64,000 nt of DNA from Phycisphaerales bacterium (GTDB taxonomy: Bacteria > Planctomycetota > Phycisphaerae > Sedimentisphaerales > UBA12454): contig PLMU01000018.1 in NCBI GenBank assembly GCA_003142595.1, positions 1 to 64,000 of the forward strand, in the 5' to 3' direction. Of the stretch, positions 16,864-26,768 are shown in pieces. The notes under the pieces were generated by a model, which made no database searches, was not told where the DNA came from, and was given only the letters and a program-made list of their open reading frames with translations. How positions within the stretch are numbered: the stretch's first letter is position 1; each line of letters begins with the position of its first letter. Made by a program: the position numbers and the translations under genes.

Positions 16864-17865
16864 TTATACTTCTTTCGCTTTAATCCATTTCATCATTTTG
16901 CGCAGTTTTCTGCCGACGTTTTCAAGCTTGCAGTTATAATCCTTCTTATAAAGCGCGTTGAATTTCTTCATTCCGCCTTTATATTCGCTGACCCACTCTT
17001 TTGCGAATTTTCCGCTCGTGATTTCTCCAAGAATCTTTTTCATCTCAGCACGGGTCTTGTCTGTGATAATTCTCGGCCCTCTTGTCAAATCGCCGTATTC
17101 GGCGGTATTCGAAATGCTGTATCTCATATAACTCATTCCGCCCTGATACATCAGGTCAACGATGAGTTTTACTTCGTGCATACATTCGAAATATGCAATC
17201 TCCGGCTGATAACCTGCCTTAACGAGCGTTTCGAATCCAGCTTTAATCAGCGAAGTCAATCCGCCGCAAAGAACGCATTGTTCGCCGAACAAATCTGTCT
17301 CTGTTTCTTCTTTATAGGTGGTCTGAATAATGCCCGCTCTTGCTCCGCCCATTCCGTTACCCCAGGCAAGTGCGATTTTCTTTGCGTCACCAGTTGCATC
17401 CTGTTGAACAGCTACGATACAAGGCACTCCGCCGCCCTTTTCGTATTCGCTGCGAACCAGGTGTCCTGGTCCTTTCGGCGCTATCATAACAACATTAACA
17501 TTCTTCGGCGGCACGATATATTTGAAATGAATATTGAACCCATGACAGAATCCCAGTGTCTGGCCTGCCTTAAGATTCGGCTTAATCTGTGTTTCATATA
17601 TTTTTGCCTGCATTTCATCCGGCAGCGTTACGATAATCAATGTTGCGCCGTTCATCGCTGTTTTTATATCGCCCGGCTTAAAAAAGTGTTTTTGTGCCAG
17701 CTTATAATTATCTGTGCCTTTCAATTCCGCTACAGCTACTTTAATCCCGCTGTCGCGCAGGTTGAGGCTGTGTGCGTGCCCCTGGCTGCCATAGCCGATT
17801 ACCGCCACTTTTTTACCCTTCAGCGGCCCAATTGGTGCGTCCTTTTGATAATATATCTTAGCCAT
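16864..17865 (-). CDS. ilvC: Ketol-acid reductoisomerase IlvC
   Basis: A 333-residue class I KARI catalysing NADPH-dependent isomeroreduction of acetolactate or acetohydroxybutyrate. The Rossmann motif [21 protein letters not shown] opens it. Metal/substrate residues appear in [10 protein letters not shown] and the helical C-terminal domain ([29 protein letters not shown]). The length is that of the short form. It has a GGAG site before ATG. Third gene of ilvB-ilvH-ilvC; 38 bases after ilvH. Confidence 0.97.
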   Translation of the reverse strand: MAKIYYQKDAPIGPLKGKKVAVIGYGSQGHAHSLNLRDSGIKVAVAELKGTDNYKLAQKHFFKPGDIKTAMNGATLIIVTLPDEMQAKIYETQIKPNLKAGQTLGFCHGFNIHFKYIVPPKNVNVVMIAPKGPGHLVRSEYEKGGGVPCIVAVQQDATGDAKKIALAWGNGMGGARAGIIQTTYKEETETDLFGEQCVLCGGLTSLIKAGFETLVKAGYQPEIAYFECMHEVKLIVDLMYQGGMSYMRYSISNTAEYGDLTRGPRIITDKTRAEMKKILGEITSGKFAKEWVSEYKGGMKKFNALYKKDYNCKLENVGRKLRKMMKWIKAKEV

Positions 17866-17903
17866 TTCAAAAATCTCCTAACATCTTAAAAATAAAGCAT
17901 TTA

Positions 17904-18401
17904 TTATTCTTCGCCGCCCGTCGCCTGGCTCAATCTGGCCATCGCGACCGTGCCGGTTCTTACCATATTTTTTATTCCATAAGGTCTGCACGCGTCGATA
18001 AACGATTCGATTTTATCTTCGCTTGCCGAAAACTCAACCATAACAAATTTTTGCCCGATGTCCACAACTTTCGCCTTGAACATTTCGACCAGCGCAAGCA
18101 CTTCTGCCCGCTTTTCCGGCGGTGTGCAGACGTTCATCAGCATCAAATCGCGAGCTATGACTTCCTTGCCGGAAAAATCCTGAATCTTGACGACATCTAT
18201 AATCTTGGCAAGCTGCTTACGGACCTGCTCGACGACCTTATCGTCTCCGATAACGACGATTGTCATTCTGCTCAGCATCGGGTCATCCGTTCTTCCGACC
18301 GCCAGCGAATCAATATTGAATGCTCTGGCCGCGAACATTCCTGCAACATGCGCCAGAACACCCGGCTTATTCTGAACTAACGTGCTTATTATATGTTTCA
18401 T
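17904..18401 (-). CDS. ilvH: Acetolactate synthase small (regulatory) subunit
   Basis: A 165-residue protein with an N-terminal ACT domain (HIISTLVQNKPGVLAHVAGMF, RAFNIDSLAVG) that in this family mediates valine feedback inhibition. The C-terminal half (about 80-155) is the typical second small-subunit domain (VVDIGQKFVMVEFSASEDKI). Full length. It lies 20 bases downstream of ilvB, as expected for a stoichiometric complex. Confidence 0.95.
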   Translation of the reverse strand: MKHIISTLVQNKPGVLAHVAGMFAARAFNIDSLAVGRTDDPMLSRMTIVVIGDDKVVEQVRKQLAKIIDVVKIQDFSGKEVIARDLMLMNVCTPPEKRAEVLALVEMFKAKVVDIGQKFVMVEFSASEDKIESFIDACRPYGIKNMVRTGTVAMARLSQATGGEE

Positions 18402-18421
18402 GGTTTTACCCTTTATTCTTT

Positions 18422-20158
18422 CTATGCCATACTATCGAATATATCCAGACCGTCCATTTCATGCAGACTCTTTCCGGTAGCGACCATCGGCCAGACATTT
18501 TCTTCGCGTTCGACTTTGAAATCAACCAGGCATGGCCGTTTCTCCGCCAGCATTTTCGCGATAGCCGATTTCACTTCGCTTTTTTTATCGACTGTGATAC
18601 CGACCGCGCCAAACGCCTGGGCCACCGCCGCGAACTCCGGATTTCGCAGCGAGCTCTTCGAATATCTCTTGCCGTAAAACAATTGCTGCCATTGACGAAC
18701 CATTCCCATATGTCCGTTGTTGATAATGCAGACTTTTATCGGCAGCTCATACTGAACAGCGGTGCAAAGTTCGTTCATCGTCATATTAAAACTGCTGTCG
18801 CCGTCAATATCTATAACCGTCGCGCCAGGCATCGCAATCTGTGCGCCTATCGCGGCAGGCAGACCGTAGCCCATTGTGCCAAGACCGCCCGAAGTAATAA
18901 AATGCCGCGGCTTTATATGCTTATAAAACTGTGCCGTCCACATCTGGTGCTGACCGACACCCGTAACAATTATCGCCTCGCTCTTCGTTGCTTCGCAAAT
19001 TTGCTCAATTACATATTGAGGCTTTATATTCGTGCTCTTGGCGTCATATCTCAGCGGATAGCGTTTCTTCCAGTCCGCGATTTTATCGAACCACGCTTTT
19101 CTTTCCTTGAATTCGACTTCTTTTGTCAGTTCGCCAAGTGTATATTTCGCGCTTCCGACAACCGGAATATTAACATTTATATTCTTGCTGATACTGCTCG
19201 GGTCAATATCTATATGAATAAACTTCGCGTTCGGTGCGAAAGTCTTTAATTTTCCTGTAACCCTGTCGTCAAACCGTGCTCCAACCGCAATCATCAAATC
19301 GCATTCCTGAACAGCAAAATTCGCATAAGCAGTCCCGTGCATTCCGAGCATATCGAGCGAATGCGGCTCCCTCTGGTCAAAACATCCAAGTCCCAGCAGC
19401 GTCATCGTAACAGGCAGGTTCGCCTTTTTCGCAAATTCCCGCAGTTCTTCCGATGCGTTATCCGTGATAACTCCGCCGCCGGCATACAGAACCGGCCTTT
19501 CGGATTTATTTATCATTTCCGCTGCCATTTTTATTTGCCTGTGGTGTCCCTTTTCCTGCGGCTTATATCCCGGCAGAGAAATTTCTTCCAGCGGTTGCAG
19601 CGGATATTTAGCAACTTCAATATCGACTGGAATATCAATCAGCACCGGCCCCGGCCTTCCGGTACTTGCGATATAAAACGCCTCGCGAATCGACCGCTGT
19701 AAATCCTTGATGTCCTTGATAATCATATTATGTTTTGTAACCGGACGGGTTATGCCTGTAGTGTCCGCTTCCTGAAAAGCGTCATTGCCAATCAGGTCTG
19801 TGCGAACCTGCGCAGTCAGCGCAACCATCGGCACTGAATCCATCATCGCCGTTGCCAAACCTGTAACCAGGTTGCACGCTCCCGGCCCGCTTGTAGTCAG
19901 AATAACGCCCGTTTTCCCGCTCGCCCGTGCGAAGCCATCAGCCATATGGCATCCGCCCTGCTCGTGACGCGGAATTATAAAATTGATTGGCGCATCATAA
20001 AGTTTGTCGAACAGCGGAAGCGCTACTCCGCCCGGATATCCGAACATCGTTTCAACGCCTTGCTCAATTAGTGTAGCGACAATAATTTCTGCGCCGCTTT
20101 TGATGGGTAAGATGGATGGATTTTGAGTGGAACTGTCACTTGATGAAAGTTTCTTCAT
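18422..20158 (-). CDS. ilvB: Acetolactate synthase large (catalytic) subunit
   Basis: A 578-residue thiamine diphosphate- and FAD-dependent enzyme that makes acetolactate and acetohydroxybutyrate. It has the N-terminal ThDP pyrimidine domain (FGYPGGVALPLFDKL, HEQGGCHMADGFARASGKTG; the catalytic Glu lies just before in this family and is here the E of HEQGG), the FAD-binding middle, and the ThDP motif GDSSFNMTMNELCTAV near the C-terminus. QWQQLFYGKRYS matches biosynthetic AHAS rather than catabolic ALS. First gene of the operon, behind a leader of about 215 bases. Confidence 0.97.
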   Translation of the reverse strand: MKKLSSSDSSTQNPSILPIKSGAEIIVATLIEQGVETMFGYPGGVALPLFDKLYDAPINFIIPRHEQGGCHMADGFARASGKTGVILTTSGPGACNLVTGLATAMMDSVPMVALTAQVRTDLIGNDAFQEADTTGITRPVTKHNMIIKDIKDLQRSIREAFYIASTGRPGPVLIDIPVDIEVAKYPLQPLEEISLPGYKPQEKGHHRQIKMAAEMINKSERPVLYAGGGVITDNASEELREFAKKANLPVTMTLLGLGCFDQREPHSLDMLGMHGTAYANFAVQECDLMIAVGARFDDRVTGKLKTFAPNAKFIHIDIDPSSISKNINVNIPVVGSAKYTLGELTKEVEFKERKAWFDKIADWKKRYPLRYDAKSTNIKPQYVIEQICEATKSEAIIVTGVGQHQMWTAQFYKHIKPRHFITSGGLGTMGYGLPAAIGAQIAMPGATVIDIDGDSSFNMTMNELCTAVQYELPIKVCIINNGHMGMVRQWQQLFYGKRYSKSSLRNPEFAAVAQAFGAVGITVDKKSEVKSAIAKMLAEKRPCLVDFKVEREENVWPMVATGKSLHEMDGLDIFDSMA

Positions 20159-20374
20159 TTTTTAACTCCCGATAAACTATTCAGTTATTCCGGCAAACTA
20201 CGGCTTTTTTGGGCGTTTCTGAAAGGCCGACTATTAAGCAACGAGCTTTAATAGCCTGCAAATTCAGGATTTGCGTCCCGTCGCAGTGCCATAATCACCC
20301 CTAAGGGTGTTTCAGGAAACAGCTTACATTATTCTGTAAACCATTAACCTTGTCCCCGCCAAGGCGAGGATGAA
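20159..20374 (-). promoter_or_regulatory. Structured ilv leader with short upstream ORF
   Basis: The transcript from the promoter at 20381-20409 has a leader of about 215 nt. It can form CACCC/GGGGTG, GCAAAT/ATTTGC and CTATTAAAGC/GCTTAATAG stems (the last at 20231-20254). A 14-codon ORF, MALRRDANPEFAGY (20292 down to 20248), follows an AGGGGTG ribosome-binding site, and its stop codon lies inside the last stem. This resembles leader-peptide control, but the peptide is not rich in Ile, Val or Leu and no U-run follows the stem, so the mechanism is open. Confidence 0.5.
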
Positions 20375-20380
20375 CTTGAT

Positions 20381-20409
20381 ATATTATCAATTATATCGGC
20401 CTTTGTCAA
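20381..20409 (-). promoter_or_regulatory. Promoter of the ilvBHC operon
   Basis: Minus-strand TTGACA and TAATAT are separated by exactly 17 bases, a near-consensus vegetative promoter. Confidence 0.75.
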
Positions 20410-20459
20410 GAGGAAGGTTTAATTCCATTCGCCCCTCTGCCGAAAGGAAAATAAGTCTG

Positions 20460-20487
20460 TTGCATTCATCTGGTCAGAGGATAGAAT
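20460..20487 (+). promoter_or_regulatory. Promoter of the ferritin-like gene
   Basis: TTGCAT and TAGAAT are separated by 16 bases, 27 bases upstream of the start codon; an AGGAGAG ribosome-binding site lies in between. Confidence 0.55.
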
Positions 20488-20514
20488 ATAAGTATTGATT
20501 TAGGAGAGATTAAA

Positions 20515-21003
20515 ATGAACAAAGGAGACATTAAAAAGGTCGCCAAGTGGGATTACGATGTAAAGAAATTCGATACTGTCGATAAAATTCTGGATTTTGC
20601 GATAGGCAGGGAGATTGACGCTCAGTCGTTTTATATGAAACTCTCGAGCATAGTAAAAGACCCCAAACTGGCAAAAACACTTACGGGTTTGGCCGCTGAG
20701 GAGTTGGACCACGAGAACGAACTTGAGGCCATCAAATTCGGCAAGATCGCTCTGAGCGATCAGGAAATTGGAAAGCTCAACATCGCCGATTACGCAAAAG
20801 ATGTCCGGCCGGGTCCGGATATGAGCTATACCGATCTTCTAATTATCGGAATGAAAAAAGAAGAGACCTCGCGTGCGCTTTACGTCAATCTGGCTTCCAT
20901 CGCCGCCAAACAGGACCTCAAAGATACTTTCCTTAAGTTAGCTCAGAATGAGGCCGAACACAAATTGCGATTTGAGCTTGAATACGACTTGATGATATTT
21001 TAA
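20515..21003 (+). CDS. Ferritin-like (rubrerythrin-domain) protein
   Basis: A 162-residue four-helix protein. Helix 1 carries AIGREIDAQSFYMKLSS and helix 2 AAEELDHENELEAIKFG, giving the E...ExxH iron ligands; helix 3 has GMKKEETSRALYVNLAS and helix 4 QNEAEHKLRFELEYD, giving the second set. There is no C-terminal rubredoxin domain, so it is not a full rubrerythrin. Proteins of this kind are thought to act in peroxide or iron handling, mostly in anaerobes. It stands alone with its own promoter, divergent from ilvB. Confidence 0.85.
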   Translation: MNKGDIKKVAKWDYDVKKFDTVDKILDFAIGREIDAQSFYMKLSSIVKDPKLAKTLTGLAAEELDHENELEAIKFGKIALSDQEIGKLNIADYAKDVRPGPDMSYTDLLIIGMKKEETSRALYVNLASIAAKQDLKDTFLKLAQNEAEHKLRFELEYDLMIF

Positions 21004-21026
21004 ATATTTACATCCCTGGCTTTTGT

Positions 21027-22325
21027 TTACATTAAATTTTTTACGTTGTATTGGGTCAGAGACTGGCGGTAATTATCAGTAATCTGTTTTATAACGGCAG
21101 ATTCGTCGCCTGGGGCGGCAAATGAGGCGTTCCTGACCGCATCATAAATTTCAGCAAGATTCAGATTTTCCGCAGTTGTAGCGGGGGCAAAACCGGGGGC
21201 AGGTTCAGTTGTTTTTAGTAAAAGATTAGCTTTTACGAGATGGTTTAAAATCTTTTCGGTAAAATCAACTGGCAGATTTAACTGACTGCAAACAAGTTCA
21301 GATGGAACAGGTACGTTTTTCTTCTCAAAAGCAATACAGATATATCTCATAATTCCCGCTATCTGCAAATCGGTAGCGATAAAATATTCCTGGCGGAGTT
21401 TCGAGGCGGCATTTTCCGCCTCTTCTATAGTTTTTAAATTCTGAGTTGTAAAGGCAAGCTGCAGACCGAAAAGGACGATGAGCCAGGTAATGTAAATCCA
21501 TAAAACGGCCAGTGGGACAAGGCCAAGTATGCCATAGACCGCGCTTGATGGAATAAATTTTACAATGTAAAGGCCGAAGCCCCATTTTGCGACTGTCCAT
21601 GCAATAGCGGCGATAAGCGCACCCCACATAGCGGCTTTAGAGTTTACCCTGGCGTTAGGCATAAGCATATAGAGGGCATACAAGCCGATAAAAGCAATTA
21701 CGAACGGCACGATAGGACCGATGTAAGTAAAGATGCTGTGGGTCAAATGGCCTGCTATGCTGTATTTGGCGTTGACATAAATGGCCACGCCGAGCAGGAG
21801 CGGGCCGAGAGTCAGAAATGCCCAGTAATTGGTTATCCTTTGAATCATATTTCTGCGGCTAACGTTCCATATAATATTGAATGAATTTTCAATGTTCATT
21901 AACAATGCGATTGCGGCCCAAATAATGAGTGCGCTGCTGATAATGGTAATTGAGCCTTTGTTGAGATTGGCGTAAAAGTTGTTAGTAAATTCATCGATTT
22001 TCTGGGAGAGTGTAATTTTCTGGTCCGGATTGTTGGGGTCAACAGGATATTCGACGTTTTTTATGAAAGCCATTTCGTAGAAATAAGTTCTTACCTGCGA
22101 GCCGAGGTCTTCAAACGCGCCGAGAGAATGAAAAATCAAAAGCGTTACAATCATAAGCGGCACAATGCCAAAGATTGTATTATACGAAAGCACCGAGGCC
22201 TGCTGGTCGGCCCTGTTTTTGAAGAGGAGTTTTATACACTGCGGCCAGAGCCTGATTTGAAAAACTATAAAACGGGCGAATCGGCCGAGTTCTTCGGTTG
22301 GAGTGGAAAATAGTTTATTGAACAT
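21027..22325 (-). CDS. YihY/BrkB-family inner-membrane protein
   Basis: A 432-residue protein. The first 300 residues contain about six membrane helices and the family segments SVLSYNTIFGIVPLMIVTLL, GSITIISSALIIWAAIALL and AWTVAKWGFGLYI, then PLAVLWIYITWLIVLFGLQLA. The C-terminal 120 residues form a soluble winged-helix-like region (ELVCSQLNLPVDFTEKILNHL) with an Ala/Pro linker. The family was once called ribonuclease BN by mistake; its true role is uncertain. Separated by only 8 bases from the AsmA-like gene and has a GGAG site, so it closes the translation operon run. Confidence 0.85.
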   Translation of the reverse strand: MFNKLFSTPTEELGRFARFIVFQIRLWPQCIKLLFKNRADQQASVLSYNTIFGIVPLMIVTLLIFHSLGAFEDLGSQVRTYFYEMAFIKNVEYPVDPNNPDQKITLSQKIDEFTNNFYANLNKGSITIISSALIIWAAIALLMNIENSFNIIWNVSRRNMIQRITNYWAFLTLGPLLLGVAIYVNAKYSIAGHLTHSIFTYIGPIVPFVIAFIGLYALYMLMPNARVNSKAAMWGALIAAIAWTVAKWGFGLYIVKFIPSSAVYGILGLVPLAVLWIYITWLIVLFGLQLAFTTQNLKTIEEAENAASKLRQEYFIATDLQIAGIMRYICIAFEKKNVPVPSELVCSQLNLPVDFTEKILNHLVKANLLLKTTEPAPGFAPATTAENLNLAEIYDAVRNASFAAPGDESAVIKQITDNYRQSLTQYNVKNLM

Positions 22326-22333
22326 AACTACTC

Positions 22334-25300
22334 CTATTTCTTTAACAATTTTTCAAGGCCTTTTTGAATCTGCTGCTGCATCTCCTGTTCAGCCTGCTGC
22401 TTGAGAAGTTTATTTACATCGATTTTGGGTTTGTCAATCGTACCTTTCAGCGGCAACATAATTCTCTGGCCGTTATATGTCCATGGCAAAGTAACATTCA
22501 TTTGCATCGATTTATCCAGGCCGATTTGGCCGCCGAAGTTGATAGCTTTTTGGTCGATGTTCATCTGCATATTATCGTATTTGATGATTCCGTTTGAAAC
22601 CGTAAACGGAGTCGGCAGAAGAGTTATGTTCGGGTCCGAGGAGCCACCGGTGAGTTGAACAATCTGCGGCAGCAGCGATGAGCCTTTCAAGTGCATATTG
22701 TCTATAGAAATTGTGCCGGCTATATCCATAGAATTTTTATAGCCCGACTGAAGAGGGATGGCCATTTTTTGGCAATCGAAATTCAGAATACCTGTAACAT
22801 TGACGGCACCTGCAAAAACGGGGTTCATATAACCGAGCATCGCATCGGAAGTCTGCTTTGTGATTTGAATTTTGTCGAACATTTTCATCGCGCTGGGAGT
22901 TTTGAGCATCGATGGAGTGTCCTTCAGGTTCGCAGAGGCGGCGAAGTTTAGTTTGCCGCTGTTGACGGTGGTAGAAAACGGAGCGATTGTCATAAGGCCA
23001 TTATCGACTTTGATGTCAAATTCGCTTTTGCCAATATTAAGACCCATATATTCGGCGCTATCGAAACCAAAAGTTGATTTTGCATTAAGATTGCTGGTAA
23101 ATAGAGCCGGGGTCTGTTTTGGATAAACACTTGAAAATGAGAGAGTATCGTTTCTTTTGCCGGTCGCGGATAAGCCGGACGGTAGAAACGGCGAAACAAG
23201 TGCACTTGCAGCCGCCAGATTGTAATCGGCAGTGAATGCACCTTCGCTTTTTACGTTTTGGCCGGACTGGGAATTGGTAAGTTTGCCGATAAGTTTTATT
23301 TGCGGACTTGTTAACTGAAGTTTTTCGATAGTATAAATTTTCTGTGCGGTGTCGAACCGACCCGTAAAGGCCATGTCCATATATTCCTGAGAAAAGGTTT
23401 GTTTGCCGACAGAAGCGAGACTGAAATTCTTTATGGCAATCTGTTTTATGATCGCATCGATAATATTATCTTTAATGCCAAGTGAGATGTCGCCCTGCGC
23501 GGTGCCGGCAAGCCGTGTTTTGGGGTCGAGTTTGCCGAAAGTGTAAAGATATGGCCCGGCTTTAGCAAGGTCAACAACCATATCGGCATTAATTCGCGTC
23601 TGATTTTGTGCACCTGAGCCGAAAGGAACCATCGAATCTTTCAGACTTATCTTGCCTGCCGAGGCGGTAATATCGGCGGTTTTAATAGTAATCTGTTTGT
23701 TTCCAAAATCAGAAGTGAAATCGTATTTGATATTTGCAGCTGGCTCTGAAATGCCGTTGCTGTCTGGCATCTTAACTATGATATTGTTAAATGTTCCGCT
23801 GCCTGTGCTGCTGAGAATTTCTTTTGCGAAAGCCGCTTTTCCCGTGAGATTTGCATCGCCGGCCAGTTTCGGCTTAATCTCGAAAAATTGCCCCACGTCG
23901 CTTTGCATCTGGGCAAGGTCAAGCCGGGCGGTATAATTCATATTGTCTGTTGTGCCGCTGAGGCTGCCCTTTAGAAACGAAGAATCGACGGTGAGCTTTT
24001 CAACTGTTATCTTGTCCTGCTGCGAAATTATTTTCGCGTCAACTTCAACAGGCTTTGAAAGTATAATGCGTTTTACAGGGAATTTTCCTTCGAGCGCCCA
24101 AAGTTTGACTTTACCGGCCAGAGTCCTTTTGCCGTTTTGAGCTTCGGTATTTATAGTTCCGCTCAATCTGCCGTAGTTTATGTCGAAATCCTCTTTGAAT
24201 TTCGCAATCGTCTTGACCTGCTTGAAAGTTTTTGCGACGTCGCAGTCAAACTGGGCCTGCAGATTATCGGCAGAATCGGCTTTTAGAAAATCCTCAAAAC
24301 TGCTCATGGTTTTTGGAACGGTTCCTTTCACATCGGCGGTCAAACCATCGGCTGTGATTTTGAGCCGGTCGATATTTATTGTTTTTTCTGTCGTGTTAAG
24401 TTTTACATCCGCCTGAAATGCTGATGTCTGGATTCTGTCGCCTTTTATAGCTGAGCCGGATATATCAAGATTGGTTGCGCTGGCAGTGCCCTGGAGATTT
24501 TCAAACTGCCCCTTTTGAATCTTGGCCTCCATACTCGCCTTGACTCTGCCGGCGGTCGTCAAATTCACGTCAAACACTTTAAACAGCGGCGAAAGTGCCG
24601 AAATGTCAAGGTCGTTGACTTCAAGCGAAACGTCGCCTGTGGTACCGGCAAGCGACCATTCCTTATTGGCCGTTTTTAATTGGCCCGAAGCGCTGATCTG
24701 TGAAACCTCATTAGCGGACGCCACTGCCATCGAGACATCGAAAGTACTTTGGCTTCCGAGCGGCCTTAACGCAAGTTTACTGTTTATATCTTTCAACTCC
24801 AAAGTTCTAACAATATCGTTCGCATCTGGAGCGATAACTTTGAAATTGCCCTGGTTTATAGTCAGGTCGATATTTTCAATGGCCAATAGAGCGGCGGCTG
24901 GCGGTGCTGAAGGTTCTTTTTTAGTTTTGGCTGCCGTTTCCTGCGAGAGCAGAAGTTTTTCGGAAGAGGCAATCTTTTTTTGTGCACATGGGCCGGATAC
25001 ATCTATCAAAACCTGCGGCTGGTCAATAACAGCGGCATCGATTGACAGCTTTCCGCTCAGAAGAGCAAGGTAACTGGGACGTGCTGAAACAGATTTTGCG
25101 GTTATTTTTGTGCAGCCGGTATTGTCGGTAAAATCGAACTTTTGCGCTTTTACGCCCTGGAACCAGCCCATCGATAGCGTGTCAATTTTGACTTTGCCGC
25201 TAATTAAAGCATTCACCCTCGCCAGTATCATACTTTCCCCGCTGTTGCTGGACAGATAAGCCGGAACGGCAAAGTACAAAATCAAAAAGAACACACATAA

Positions 25301-25381
25301 AAAAAACAGTGTCCAGATAAAAATCTTTTTTACGGAGATTTTTGAACGTTTTTTTTCCTGATTATTCTTTTCGGACTGCAT
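22334..25381 (-). CDS. AsmA-family envelope protein
   Basis: A 1,015-residue protein. Lys-rich cytoplasmic tip (1-19), one membrane helix (about 20-45, IFIWTLFFLCVFFLILYFAV), then a very long repetitive beta-rich region with many AsmA-like segments (VSARPSYLALLSGKLSIDAAVI, LTGKAAFAKEILSSTGSGTF, GSSLLPQIVQLTGGSSDPNI). The C-terminus has IDKPKIDVNKLLKQQAEQEM and a Gln/Lys-rich helix. AsmA-like proteins are thought to bridge membranes and carry phospholipids, or to influence outer-membrane assembly; this supports a diderm envelope. Here it is between frr and the BrkB gene. Confidence 0.8.
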   Translation of the reverse strand: MQSEKNNQEKKRSKISVKKIFIWTLFFLCVFFLILYFAVPAYLSSNSGESMILARVNALISGKVKIDTLSMGWFQGVKAQKFDFTDNTGCTKITAKSVSARPSYLALLSGKLSIDAAVIDQPQVLIDVSGPCAQKKIASSEKLLLSQETAAKTKKEPSAPPAAALLAIENIDLTINQGNFKVIAPDANDIVRTLELKDINSKLALRPLGSQSTFDVSMAVASANEVSQISASGQLKTANKEWSLAGTTGDVSLEVNDLDISALSPLFKVFDVNLTTAGRVKASMEAKIQKGQFENLQGTASATNLDISGSAIKGDRIQTSAFQADVKLNTTEKTINIDRLKITADGLTADVKGTVPKTMSSFEDFLKADSADNLQAQFDCDVAKTFKQVKTIAKFKEDFDINYGRLSGTINTEAQNGKRTLAGKVKLWALEGKFPVKRIILSKPVEVDAKIISQQDKITVEKLTVDSSFLKGSLSGTTDNMNYTARLDLAQMQSDVGQFFEIKPKLAGDANLTGKAAFAKEILSSTGSGTFNNIIVKMPDSNGISEPAANIKYDFTSDFGNKQITIKTADITASAGKISLKDSMVPFGSGAQNQTRINADMVVDLAKAGPYLYTFGKLDPKTRLAGTAQGDISLGIKDNIIDAIIKQIAIKNFSLASVGKQTFSQEYMDMAFTGRFDTAQKIYTIEKLQLTSPQIKLIGKLTNSQSGQNVKSEGAFTADYNLAAASALVSPFLPSGLSATGKRNDTLSFSSVYPKQTPALFTSNLNAKSTFGFDSAEYMGLNIGKSEFDIKVDNGLMTIAPFSTTVNSGKLNFAASANLKDTPSMLKTPSAMKMFDKIQITKQTSDAMLGYMNPVFAGAVNVTGILNFDCQKMAIPLQSGYKNSMDIAGTISIDNMHLKGSSLLPQIVQLTGGSSDPNITLLPTPFTVSNGIIKYDNMQMNIDQKAINFGGQIGLDKSMQMNVTLPWTYNGQRIMLPLKGTIDKPKIDVNKLLKQQAEQEMQQQIQKGLEKLLKK

Positions 25382-25441
25382 TTGTGTCCCCTCACAAAAG
25401 AAATTTAAAAATCAAAATATCAAAAATTAGGATTGTCTATA

Positions 25442-26002
25442 TCAGCTTTGCATTACTTCATCAGTTTTTGTTTTTACGGCTTTGTCCATTATGTCTGTAT
25501 ATTGTCTTGTAAGCTCGTCGATTTCTTTTTTCCCGTGGTCGCGGTCGTCCAGCGAGATGGATTTTGCCTTTTCTTCATCGTCGAGCTTCTTGTTGGCATC
25601 TCTGCGAATGTTTCGAATGCTGACCTTGGCCTGTTCGCCAAGCTGTTTGACCTGGCTGGCAAGCTGTTTCCTTCTTTCCTGAGACAAAGGCGGAACATTG
25701 AGCCTGACTACTTTTCCATCGCTGATTGGCGCAATAGAAAGGTCGCTGTTTCTAATCGCCTTTTCGATTTCCTTTATCGAAGCCGGGTCAAAGGGCTTTA
25801 TGACAATCATATTGGCTTCCGGGGCCGAGAGAGTCGCAAGCTGTTTTAAATGCGTGGGCGTTCCGTAATACTCGACCCTGATATTTTCGACAAGACCGGT
25901 TGACGCCCTGCCGGTTCTTACAGATTTGAACTCATTGTGCAGATGTTCATACGCCTTGTCCATAAGTAATTTGTGTTCAGCTACAATTTTCTGAGTCGGC
26001 AT
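25442..26002 (-). CDS. frr: Ribosome recycling factor
   Basis: A 186-residue protein that splits post-termination ribosomes together with EF-G. The ATG at 26002 is chosen over an upstream TTG because GGAGGT lies 4 bases before it and the resulting length matches the family (about 185). Landmarks: EFKSVRTGRASTGLVENIRVEYYG near the N-terminus (split here as FKSVRTGRAS and VEYYGTP), PPLSQERRKQL, VSIRNIRRDANKK and DDEEKAKSI. Directly follows pyrH. Confidence 0.97.
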   Translation of the reverse strand: MPTQKIVAEHKLLMDKAYEHLHNEFKSVRTGRASTGLVENIRVEYYGTPTHLKQLATLSAPEANMIVIKPFDPASIKEIEKAIRNSDLSIAPISDGKVVRLNVPPLSQERRKQLASQVKQLGEQAKVSIRNIRRDANKKLDDEEKAKSISLDDRDHGKKEIDELTRQYTDIMDKAVKTKTDEVMQS

Positions 26003-26017
26003 AGTAACCTCCGGCAA

Positions 26018-26734
26018 CTAACTGACAATAGTTCCTATTTTTTCGCCCAAAAGCGATTTTGTTATAGTGCCCTTCCGAAAGATATTCAGCACAATTATCG
26101 GAATTTTATTTTCACTGCATAAACTTATGGCCGAATGGTCCATAACCCGCAGGTTCTTTTTCAATACATCCTGATACCTGAGCTTATCAAAAAGTTTTGC
26201 TTTGGGATTTTTAACCGGGTCGTCATCATAAACGCCGTCAACTTTTGTCGCTTTGATAAGCACATCGGCGTCAAGCTCGGAAGCTCTAAGAGCAGCACAG
26301 GTATCAGTTGAGAAGAACGGGTTTCCGGTTCCGCCTGCCAGGATGGTAACTCTTCCCATTTCGAGATGCCTTATCGCCCTTCTGCGGATGAAAGGTTCGC
26401 AGATAGCGGAAACTTCAATCGCGCTTAATACTCGCGTAGGCTGGCCCATTTTTTCAAGAGTTTCCTGCAAGGCGCAGGCATTAATTACCGTTGCCAGCAT
26501 TCCCATATAATCAGCGGTATGTCGCGGGATATGACTTGCTTTACTGAAGGTTTCGCCGCGGAGAAAATTGCCGCCTCCGACAACGATGGCGATTTGTGTG
26601 CCGAGTTTTTGAATTTGTATAATGCGCTCCGCCAGCGAAGCAAGCTGTTGGCCGTCGATACCGAATCCGCCGGCTTTGCAGAAGCTTTCGCCGCTAAGTT
26701 TCAGCAGAATACGCTTGTATTTCAATTTGCCCAT
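26018..26734 (-). CDS. pyrH: UMP kinase PyrH
   Basis: A 238-residue hexameric amino-acid-kinase-fold enzyme that phosphorylates UMP to UDP. Motifs: YKRILLKLSGESF at the N-terminus, IAIVVGGGNFLRG, TADYMGMLATVINACALQ, and ILAGGTGNPFFSTDTCAALRA. All are typical of bacterial PyrH. It sits 34 bases after tsf and before frr, the conserved rpsB-tsf-pyrH-frr order. Confidence 0.97.
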   Translation of the reverse strand: MGKLKYKRILLKLSGESFCKAGGFGIDGQQLASLAERIIQIQKLGTQIAIVVGGGNFLRGETFSKASHIPRHTADYMGMLATVINACALQETLEKMGQPTRVLSAIEVSAICEPFIRRRAIRHLEMGRVTILAGGTGNPFFSTDTCAALRASELDADVLIKATKVDGVYDDDPVKNPKAKLFDKLRYQDVLKKNLRVMDHSAISLCSENKIPIIVLNIFRKGTITKSLLGEKIGTIVS

Positions 26735-26768
26735 CCCTGTTCCTGTCTATTCTATGGTGTATATTATA

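Noticed and set aside
18320-19249. Long plus-strand open frame over ilvB
   Set aside because: It lies antisense to the unmistakable ilvB coding sequence and has no recognisable domain.
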